Source: Acidobacteriota bacterium (GTDB lineage: Bacteria; Acidobacteriota; Polarisedimenticolia; Gp22-AA2). From it: DNA of 36,393 nucleotides. Both the position numbers and the translations under genes were made by a program. The first letter of the stretch is position 1; every line of letters starts with the position of its first letter. Positions 28,355-34,974 of the stretch are shown piece after piece. The notes under the pieces are model-generated. The model did no database searches, was not told the origin of the DNA, and was given only the letters and a program-made list of their open reading frames with translations. The DNA lies in NCBI GenBank assembly GCA_003223135.1, contig QHXX01000051.1:1-36393 (forward strand), in the 5' to 3' direction.

Positions 28355-29839
28355 CTACGGTTTCCCGGACGCCTCCGCGCGCGGAAGCTGCCTGTCGAGG
28401 AAGGCGGAGACGGCGGCGGCCAGCTTCTCGTACTGGCCGCTGTAGTGGTGCGATCCGGGGAGGAGCGCCACCTCGTGGTTCTCGCCGCCGCGCAGCTCGG
28501 GGCAGATCGACTCCTCGTCCTTCTCTCCTGCGGTGCAGAAGATCGGCAGCCCCGCGAGCGCCTTCGCGTGCTCCAGGACGCTGTAGGGGGTCGGCTTCTC
28601 CTTCGTGCGGAGCCAGTCGAGCACGCTGACCTCGAACGAGGCGTGCGGCCCCGGCGAAATCAGGACCAGTCCGGCGAAGACCCTTCTCAACTCGGGACGG
28701 TCGAGGACGACGGGCATGACCTCGGCGCCAAACGAGTAGCCGCCCGCGAACAGCGGCAGGCCGTCGCGGCCGCAGACTTCCACGAGCCGCTTCAGATCGG
28801 CGGCGACCCGGTCGGGGGTCTTCTTGCTCCAGAAGTATTTCAGCGTATTGATCGCCACGGTCGACACCCCGCGCTGCGCCAGGTTGTCGACCATCGTCTT
28901 GTCGAGGCTCGACCAGCCGCCATCACCGGAGATGAACAGAAGGAAAGCTCGGGGCCGCTCGACCAGGCGGAGCACCAGAGGGAGGCCGACCGCTTCGAGG
29001 TCCTTCTCCAGGTCGGGGTCGATCGACGTCGGCCGCCGGCTCGAGGCAGCGGCTACCTCCGCCTCGGAAGCGCGGGCGAGCTCCAGAAGCCCCTGATCGA
29101 AGGCCTCGCCCCACTTCCGTGCATTGCCGAAGCCGTGCCCGACGCCTTCGAGCAGGGTGACGTGTGCCCCGCGGATGCTCCTGGCGAAGGCGTGCGTCGA
29201 CTCCGGGGTGCAGGTCTTGTCCATGGCCCCCTGCAGGACCTCCCAGTGGCCGGCGATCTCCTGGACCGGCGGGAGCTCGGCCCTTTTCTTGCGCGCGTCA
29301 TAGGTCGGCCGGAAGGCGTCGTGCGCGCACAGAGGCGGCACGCCCTCCAGGTCGGGACAGAACCCCAGGCTCAGGCCACTCGCGAAGCTCTCGCCGGAGG
29401 CGGCGAGGACAGCGTAGACCAGCGTCGCGCCGCTGGAGTAGCCGACCAGGGTCGGCCGGGTGTATTCGGGGAATTGCAGCTGCTTCTCCAGCGCCTGGCC
29501 GATCACCTCGAGCTCCCCGGCGGGATACCAGCACGGCCCCTTCGACAGGAGCGCCGCCTTGCGCAGGGTCGGATACGACAGCCCCGCGACCACCGCCGGA
29601 ACGTCTCCGGCCGCTCGCCGAGCCATGTCCACCACTCCCTTGCTCCAGCCGCCGTCGCCGCTGACGAACAGGATGGCCCGATCGGTCGGGTCGGCAGGAA
29701 CGTAAACGGTCGCTTCGCCGACGATCGGCAGTCGCATCCGGCGCTCCTCGATAGTCTCGGGGACTGCCGGCGCCGCGGGGACGGCGTCCTGGAGCGGAGC
29801 GTCCAGGACGAGGGCGATCGCGAGCGCTACGGTAATCAC
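28355..29839 (-). CDS. acvB: AcvB/VirJ-family protein (lysyl-phosphatidylglycerol hydrolase candidate)
   Basis: A 494-residue exported serine hydrolase with two VirJ-like alpha/beta-hydrolase domains. Domain 1 (about residues 50-270) has FVSGDGGWSKG, nucleophile LVGYSSGATLV and His in LEGVGHGFGN. Domain 2 (about 290-485) has FISGDGGWSSLD, nucleophile AGGYSFGAEVMP and His in LPGSHHYSGQY. A signal peptide (VITVALAIALVLDAP) leads. In Agrobacterium, AcvB is a periplasmic hydrolase of lysyl-phosphatidylglycerol and its gene follows lpiA (an mprF homologue), as here. Start GTG 29839 overlaps the mprF stop by 4 bases and has AGAGGGGG 5 bases upstream. An in-frame ATG at 29959 is inside mprF and is rejected. 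Confidence 0.88.
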   Translation of the reverse strand: MITVALAIALVLDAPLQDAVPAAPAVPETIEERRMRLPIVGEATVYVPADPTDRAILFVSGDGGWSKGVVDMARRAAGDVPAVVAGLSYPTLRKAALLSKGPCWYPAGELEVIGQALEKQLQFPEYTRPTLVGYSSGATLVYAVLAASGESFASGLSLGFCPDLEGVPPLCAHDAFRPTYDARKKRAELPPVQEIAGHWEVLQGAMDKTCTPESTHAFARSIRGAHVTLLEGVGHGFGNARKWGEAFDQGLLELARASEAEVAAASSRRPTSIDPDLEKDLEAVGLPLVLRLVERPRAFLLFISGDGGWSSLDKTMVDNLAQRGVSTVAINTLKYFWSKKTPDRVAADLKRLVEVCGRDGLPLFAGGYSFGAEVMPVVLDRPELRRVFAGLVLISPGPHASFEVSVLDWLRTKEKPTPYSVLEHAKALAGLPIFCTAGEKDEESICPELRGGENHEVALLPGSHHYSGQYEKLAAAVSAFLDRQLPRAEASGKP

Positions 29840-32364
29840 GATGTCCCCCTCTTCGGCTGAAGGAACGATCGCCAGCCGCCGGCGATCAGGACCGACACCT
29901 GCACCACGGCCAGAGGCCATTCCCAGAACTCGGGGTAGGCCATGTAACGCGGCACCCACCTCGGATGGTATTTCGCCTTGTAGGCCCGCAGGCCCTGGAA
30001 GTTATACAGCCCCTCGCCGTGGCGGAACAACAGGTGGGCGAGTCTTTCCCAGATTCTCGCTCCGCTGATCTCTCCGACCGAGGCGAGAGGAGCCATGCCG
30101 AAATTGAACGATCGGTAACTTTCGGCCTTGCCCCACAGCAGGAGCTTGACGAACAGATAGTCCATGATGCCCTCGGGAGCCGCCGCAGAGTGACGCATCA
30201 GGTCGATCGACAGCTCCTGCCGGCCGGGGCCCGTGAGAACGTTGGCGAAGGCGATCGGCTTCCCGAGGTGGTCGTGCGCCAGGGCGCAGGGGAACCGGGT
30301 CAGGTAGGCTTCGTTGAAGGAGCCGATTGAGAACTGCTTCTCGCGCGCCTCCTTGGTCGAGAGCCACTCGTCCGAGATGCGCTTCAGCTCGGGCAGGTGG
30401 GCCGCCACGTCGGAAGGGCTCACGACCGTGAAGGTGTAGCCCCCCCGCCCCTCGAGACGGTTGACGGCGTGCCGGAAGTGTTTCCAGCGCGCGCCCTCCA
30501 GGGAGAACCCCTCCAGGTCGAGGATCGCCTCCTCTCCCAGCTTGAAGAACGAGAAGCCGTGATCGTGGAGGAGGGGCAACCAGAAGGGCGCCACCTGGTA
30601 GAACACCAGGCGGCGGTCCATCTCGTGCGCCAGCGCCATCAGCGCCTCGAGAAAATCACGCTCCTCGCCCTGAAGCACCGTGGGGTCGCTGAACACCACG
30701 ACGTACGAGCCGACCACGCGGTACGCAGCGAAGGCCCGCTCGCCGAAGAAGAAGATCGACTTGTCTCCCGCCGCCACCATGAGCGGCGACGTCCCCGTCC
30801 CGCACTCTTCGTGAATCTTCAGGGCGCGTTCGATCTCGTCGCGCGTCGGCGGGTGGAACGGGGCGGGCACCCGCAGGCCGGCGTAAAGAAGGAACGCCAC
30901 CGCCGAGATGCCGAGAAATGCCAGCGAGCGCAGAAAGCGCGCCACCTGGTCGGGGTGCCCCGTGAAGCCGAAGGTCCACCACAGGGATGGCTGGTACTCG
31001 ATCGATGTGTAGGAGCGGAACCCCACCACCGCGAAGATCCCTAACGCCAGGGCGGCGATCACGATCGTCGTCCAGCCGAACCAGGGCGCCCTGCCTTCCT
31101 TCCGGAACAGGGGCGCCTGGGACGCGGTGACGCCGCCGAGCGCGAACAGGATGATCGCCTCTTCGTAATCGAGACCCTTGAGCAGCGCCACGACCCCGCC
31201 GACCAGCAGGAGAGCGACGGTCAACCGGTGCGCCTCGCGGTAGCCTCGCGCCACACCGCGGGCCAGGAAGAGGAGGGCCAGCCCGGTGAGTGCACCGACC
31301 AGGTGGGACACCTCGACCACGCCGACCGGGACCCAGTGCTCCAGGATTCTCAGGCGGCGCGCCAGGGCGGGCGAGGCGGTCGAGGCCAGGAGAACCACGG
31401 CCCCGCCGCCAATGAGAAGGGCCAGGATCGACGGGACAGGCTTGAGCCAGCGCGCCCCGGCGCTCGCGCCGCGTCTCAGCAGGACGAGGCAGGCCAGGAG
31501 CCAGGGACCCATGTAGTAGATGGTGCGGTACGCGATGAGGGCGGCCCCCGCGGCCGCCGCTCCAATCGGAAGCCGGATGAGCCAGAAGGCGTCGGCGCTG
31601 CCGAGCCCGCCGGGAAGGAGCGAGATCACCCCGATGACCTGCCCAGCGAAAAACATCTTCACGATGTCGTGCCAGTCGGCCGGCTGGCCGGTGGACAGGA
31701 CGACGCCGACGAACACGCAGGCCGCGAGGATCCAGTCGAGGAGCGCCACCCCGAACAGCGTCGCCCACGCCGCGATCCCGCGGCGCATCCATTGAGGCGC
31801 CCTCGCGGTCCCGCCGAGACGGCCGAGAAGAACCGCCAACAGCCCGAGGATCGCCACGACGAAAATCGGCGCGAGCGCGGGGTGCAGTCCCCAGGAGGCG
31901 AGGAAACACACGGCGAGTGTCGCGGCGAACGCCACGATATTTGCGACGATGGCGCCGCGCAGGACGGCGCCGTCGACGCCGTACGGCCGGTACAGCCAGA
32001 AGCGGATCGCCGGCCCCGCGATCGGGCCCAGCGTCAGGAAGTTGCTCCAGGCAAAAGCAAGTGTGCCGAGGCCCCAGCGCGCGGTCCGTGGCACCGGCGA
32101 TCCTTCCAGGGTGACCAGGTCGTAGCAGCCCAGAAGGGCCAGGTTGAGAACGGTGAAGGCGGAGGCGACGAGGAGCCACGGGCCCGACAGGGAATGCAGC
32201 GAATGGCGCACCTGGTTCAGATCGATGCGGCGCAGCTCTTCCCAGCCCAGGAACGCGACGGCGCCGACCAGAAGGAACGGCCACCACCGGCCGGCGCTTC
32301 CCAGGGCTCTCAAAACGAATACATAGACCTTGCCGCGCTGCACCGGACCCACGGTCTGGTTCAT
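29836..32364 (-). CDS. mprF: Phosphatidylglycerol lysyltransferase MprF
   Basis: An 842-residue membrane protein of standard MprF layout. Residues 1-520 are about 14 transmembrane segments, the flippase part with the conserved WSNFLTLGPIAGPAIRFWLYRPYG. The C-terminal 300 residues are the cytosolic GNAT-fold synthase (DUF2156), with VVFSDPTVLQGEE, FSFFKLGEEAILDLEGFSLEG, FRHAVNRLEGRGGYTF and the C-terminal YNFQGLRAYKAKYHPRWVPRYM. It moves an amino acid, usually lysine, from aminoacyl-tRNA to phosphatidylglycerol and flips the product, lowering negative surface charge and giving resistance to cationic peptides. The next gene is acvB (4-base overlap). It is divergent from the glycosyltransferase gene, 36 bases apart, with a TATACT -10 only 8 bases before the ATG. 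Confidence 0.95.
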   Translation of the reverse strand: MNQTVGPVQRGKVYVFVLRALGSAGRWWPFLLVGAVAFLGWEELRRIDLNQVRHSLHSLSGPWLLVASAFTVLNLALLGCYDLVTLEGSPVPRTARWGLGTLAFAWSNFLTLGPIAGPAIRFWLYRPYGVDGAVLRGAIVANIVAFAATLAVCFLASWGLHPALAPIFVVAILGLLAVLLGRLGGTARAPQWMRRGIAAWATLFGVALLDWILAACVFVGVVLSTGQPADWHDIVKMFFAGQVIGVISLLPGGLGSADAFWLIRLPIGAAAAGAALIAYRTIYYMGPWLLACLVLLRRGASAGARWLKPVPSILALLIGGGAVVLLASTASPALARRLRILEHWVPVGVVEVSHLVGALTGLALLFLARGVARGYREAHRLTVALLLVGGVVALLKGLDYEEAIILFALGGVTASQAPLFRKEGRAPWFGWTTIVIAALALGIFAVVGFRSYTSIEYQPSLWWTFGFTGHPDQVARFLRSLAFLGISAVAFLLYAGLRVPAPFHPPTRDEIERALKIHEECGTGTSPLMVAAGDKSIFFFGERAFAAYRVVGSYVVVFSDPTVLQGEERDFLEALMALAHEMDRRLVFYQVAPFWLPLLHDHGFSFFKLGEEAILDLEGFSLEGARWKHFRHAVNRLEGRGGYTFTVVSPSDVAAHLPELKRISDEWLSTKEAREKQFSIGSFNEAYLTRFPCALAHDHLGKPIAFANVLTGPGRQELSIDLMRHSAAAPEGIMDYLFVKLLLWGKAESYRSFNFGMAPLASVGEISGARIWERLAHLLFRHGEGLYNFQGLRAYKAKYHPRWVPRYMAYPEFWEWPLAVVQVSVLIAGGWRSFLQPKRGTS

Positions 32365-32372
32365 GGCGCGAG

Positions 32373-32378
32373 AGTATA
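32373..32378 (-). promoter_or_regulatory. -10 element (TATACT) of mprF-acvB, leaderless spacing
   Basis: TATACT on the minus strand ends 8 bases before ATG 32364. No Shine-Dalgarno is present. Confidence 0.55.
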
Positions 32379-32386
32379 AACCGTAC

Positions 32387-32392
32387 TAAGAT
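32387..32392 (+). promoter_or_regulatory. -10 element (TAAGAT) of the ArnT-like gene, leaderless spacing
   Basis: TAAGAT ends 8 bases before ATG 32401. No Shine-Dalgarno is present. The mprF -10 lies 8 bases away on the other strand. Confidence 0.5.
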
Positions 32393-32400
32393 TCCGCTGG

Positions 32401-34398
32401 ATGGATCGCTCGTTGCGGTCGCGGCTCTGGCCGTTTCTAGGTTCCTGCGCTCTCCTCCTTCTGCTCGGTGTTTCGCCCTGGGGGCTCTGGGAGCGGGACG
32501 AAGGGAGGTACGCCGACGTCGCCCGCGAGATGCTCGCACGGCGCGATTTCATCACGCCTCGCATCAACGGCGCGGTTTTCCTGGACAAGCCACCACTGGT
32601 GTACTGGGTGACCGCGGCCTCCCTGGCGCTCTGGGGCAGCGACGAAGCGGGCGCGCGCTTCGGACTGACACTGTTCGCCGCCGGGATCCTGCTGGTGACA
32701 CGTCGCATCGGTCTCCTGCTTTTCGACAGGCGCCGGGCCGACATGGCGGTGATCGTCCTGGCCTCCTCCGTCGGATTCTTTGCCGCCAGTCACGTCCTGA
32801 CCCTGGACCTCGGCCTGGCTTTCTTCGTCTCCCTGACGCTGCTGTTTTTCCTGAAGGGGGTGCGTGCGGGGCCTCAGGGGTCAGGCTCGTATCTCGGCAT
32901 GTTCGCGGCGATCGCGGGAGGTGTTCTGACCAAGGGACCGATCGGAGCCGTACTCCCGGCCATGACGATCGCCTGTTTCCTGACCCTGAGGCAGGAGTGG
33001 TGGCGAGCCCGCGGGCTGCCGTGGGTCAAAGGCACCGTGCTGTTCTTCGCGATCGCCATGCCGTGGTACGTCGCCGTGTCGATGGCCAATCCGGAGTTTG
33101 TGCGATACTTCTTCGTGCACGAGCACCTGGCGCGCTTCGGCACCACAGTGCACCGCCACCAGGGCGCCTGGTACTACTACCTGGCCGTGGCCGCGGCCGG
33201 CCTCATGCCCTGGAGTCTGCTCCTGCCGATGCGCCTGTTCCGGCGCCCGTGGCCCTTCCGCGGCTTCCCTGCCGCGCTGCGGCAGGAGGCACCGGCGCTC
33301 CTGTGGTCCTGGGTCTTGCCCGGCTTCCTGTTCTTCAGCGTCGCGCAGTCGAAACTGCCGCTTTACATCCTGCCGCTTTTCCCGGCCGTGGCGCTGCTGT
33401 TCGCTGCGCACATCGATCGCGACCTCCGGCAAGGATCCTCCAGGGCGATCTTGTTCTGGCCTTCGATGCTCCTGGTCATCGTCGGCGCCGGCGTTGCCGT
33501 GCTGCGGCACAGGCACGCCGAGTGGGAGTTCATGGACCGCGCCGGGATGGCCGTGCCGCTCTGCCTCCTGGTGACGGCGATCGCGGCGGGCGCGCTCCTC
33601 GCTGGATCCTTTCTGGCTCGTCGCGGCGCGCACGTCGCGGGCATGGCTGTCGCGGCCCTGTTGTGGATGGCCGCCTGCTTCGCCGCGATCACCGTCATCG
33701 GGCGCGTGAATTTCTTCAACGAGACGAAGCACTTCGCGGCGATCCTGAGCCGGGAGAGGCGGGGCGGCGAGCCGGTCTTCGCCTACCAATGCTACCTACG
33801 CGGCCTGCCGTTCTACCTGCGCGAGACGGTCGGACTGGTGTCACCCCACAGCGACGATTTGCGGTTCGGCCGGGAGCACGGCCACGACCCGGACACGTTC
33901 CCGGACGAAGCTTCGTTCCTGGCGCTTTTCGCAGGCGAGCGGCGCGTCTTCGCCGTGGTGCGGCAGGAAGATCTGCAGGCGTTGCAGAACCAGGTTGGCC
34001 GTGCGCTTTACATCCTGGCGCGCTCCCAGTCGCACGTTTTGGTCAGCAACCGGCTCGGCGCGGAGCGTGCGAGGACGCTACTCGCCCTCCTGGACTCCAC
34101 CGGATTCGACGTGCAGGCGGCCCTCGATCGCGCCATCAGGGCCGTGCCCACCGCGACCATCGACATGATCGGGATCGATCGCCAGGACGGCGAGCCGACC
34201 TGCACGCTGCGGGCCTCCCGCGGCGGCTCGCGCCTCGAAATCAACATCCCGATGACGCAGCCGGCCCGTCTCACCGTCGCGCAGGACGACCCCGCCGGAG
34301 AAGAGGCGGATGGGCAGGATCACGTGCTGAGGCTGGCGCCACCTCCCGGGCCCCTGGCCGACCTGCCGCGCCTGATCCGCAGCGCCGGCGGCGGCTGA
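32401..34398 (+). CDS. ArnT/PMT-family glycosyltransferase (GT39/GT83-like)
   Basis: A 665-residue integral membrane glycosyltransferase. After the first transmembrane segment comes WERDEGRYADVAREML, the Asp-Glu-x-Arg-Tyr motif of ArnT/PMT enzymes that use polyprenyl-phosphate sugars. GAVFLDKPPLVYWVTAASLALWG and GGVLTKGPIGAVLP are typical of the family. About 11-12 hydrophobic segments run to residue 440. A soluble domain follows, and the last ~100 residues (FDVQAALDRAIRAVPTATIDMIG... to GGG) are a hydrophilic extension not expected in ArnT. It probably transfers a sugar to an envelope lipid; the acceptor is unknown. It faces mprF-acvB across a 36-base divergent promoter. Confidence 0.85.
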   Translation: MDRSLRSRLWPFLGSCALLLLLGVSPWGLWERDEGRYADVAREMLARRDFITPRINGAVFLDKPPLVYWVTAASLALWGSDEAGARFGLTLFAAGILLVTRRIGLLLFDRRRADMAVIVLASSVGFFAASHVLTLDLGLAFFVSLTLLFFLKGVRAGPQGSGSYLGMFAAIAGGVLTKGPIGAVLPAMTIACFLTLRQEWWRARGLPWVKGTVLFFAIAMPWYVAVSMANPEFVRYFFVHEHLARFGTTVHRHQGAWYYYLAVAAAGLMPWSLLLPMRLFRRPWPFRGFPAALRQEAPALLWSWVLPGFLFFSVAQSKLPLYILPLFPAVALLFAAHIDRDLRQGSSRAILFWPSMLLVIVGAGVAVLRHRHAEWEFMDRAGMAVPLCLLVTAIAAGALLAGSFLARRGAHVAGMAVAALLWMAACFAAITVIGRVNFFNETKHFAAILSRERRGGEPVFAYQCYLRGLPFYLRETVGLVSPHSDDLRFGREHGHDPDTFPDEASFLALFAGERRVFAVVRQEDLQALQNQVGRALYILARSQSHVLVSNRLGAERARTLLALLDSTGFDVQAALDRAIRAVPTATIDMIGIDRQDGEPTCTLRASRGGSRLEINIPMTQPARLTVAQDDPAGEEADGQDHVLRLAPPPGPLADLPRLIRSAGGG

Positions 34399-34408
34399 TT
34401 GCAAAAGA

Positions 34409-34432
34409 AAACGCGGCCCGAAGGCCGCGTTT
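34409..34432. terminator. Bidirectional hairpin terminator between convergent genes
   Basis: AAACGCGGCC-CGAA-GGCCGCGTTT is a perfect 10-base stem with A-runs on one side and T-runs on the other, so it can end transcription from both directions. It lies 10 bases past the glycosyltransferase stop codon and 22 bases past the small-protein stop codon. Confidence 0.85.
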
Positions 34433-34454
34433 CCGACTTCCCCTGTTGCCGGCG

Positions 34455-34820
34455 TTACTTCGACGCTGCCTTGGCGGCGGCCGGCTTCGCGACGTGCAGA
34501 TCCTGGGCGACCTTGTTGCCGTCCTTCTCGGTGTAGCGGACCGTCACCGAGTCACCCGCCTTCAGATCCTCGAGCCTGCCCGGCTTGCCCGCAACCATCA
34601 CCTTCCCCTTCTCGTCGAAGGTGAACATGACTTCCTTCGCCTCGCCACCCTTCACCGTCTCCTTGATTGTGAAGGTATGGCCGGCCGGGTCCACGCTCAC
34701 GACCTCGCCGAGCATCCTGTGGCTCGCGTTCTTCGGCGCCGCCTTTTGGGCGGCCAGCGAGAGCGACGCAACACCAAGGACACAAACAGCAGCCAGGGCT
34801 ACAACGAGCAATTTGCGCAT
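34455..34820 (-). CDS. Small exported protein with OB-like domain, sigma-54 target
   Basis: A 121-residue protein with a clear signal peptide (MRKLLVVALAAVCVLGVASLSLAAQ). A short beta-rich domain follows, about residues 35-110 (RMLGEVVSVDPAGHTFTIKET, VMFTFDEKGKVMVAG, LEDLKAGDSVTVRYTEKDG), and then a Lys/Ala-rich tail. This recalls DUF5666-like or similar single-domain periplasmic proteins. It is predicted to be periplasmic, with no enzymatic motif. ATG 34820 has GAGGAGGTG about 7 bases upstream and is far better than upstream in-frame starts, which lie in promoter DNA. A perfect sigma-54 promoter precedes it (TSS about 17 bases before the ATG). The neighbouring NtrC-family gene is the likely activator, so the protein may answer the signal that regulator senses. 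Confidence 0.85.
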   Translation of the reverse strand: MRKLLVVALAAVCVLGVASLSLAAQKAAPKNASHRMLGEVVSVDPAGHTFTIKETVKGGEAKEVMFTFDEKGKVMVAGKPGRLEDLKAGDSVTVRYTEKDGNKVAQDLHVAKPAAAKAASK

Positions 34821-34847
34821 CAGTGACACCTCCTCGCACGCTAGAAC

Positions 34848-34863
34848 AGCAACCCGTGTGCCA
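34848..34863 (-). promoter_or_regulatory. Sigma-54 (-24/-12) promoter of the small exported protein gene
   Basis: On the minus strand TGGCAC-ACGGG-TTGCT matches the sigma-54 consensus TGGCAC-N5-TTGCW at every position. Counting from the GC of TTGC as -13/-12, transcription would start near 34837, giving a 17-base leader that contains only the GAGGAGGTG Shine-Dalgarno before ATG 34820. Sigma-54 promoters need an enhancer-binding activator of the NtrC type, and one is encoded directly upstream. Confidence 0.85.
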
Positions 34864-34974
34864 GGATCGAACACCGCGTCTCCGAATCCTCTCAACTCCT
34901 TTTCATACAGCGGGTTCAGAGCAAAAGAAGGGACCGAGTGAGGATACAGGTCCGGAGGATCGTCGAGGCTTTCG

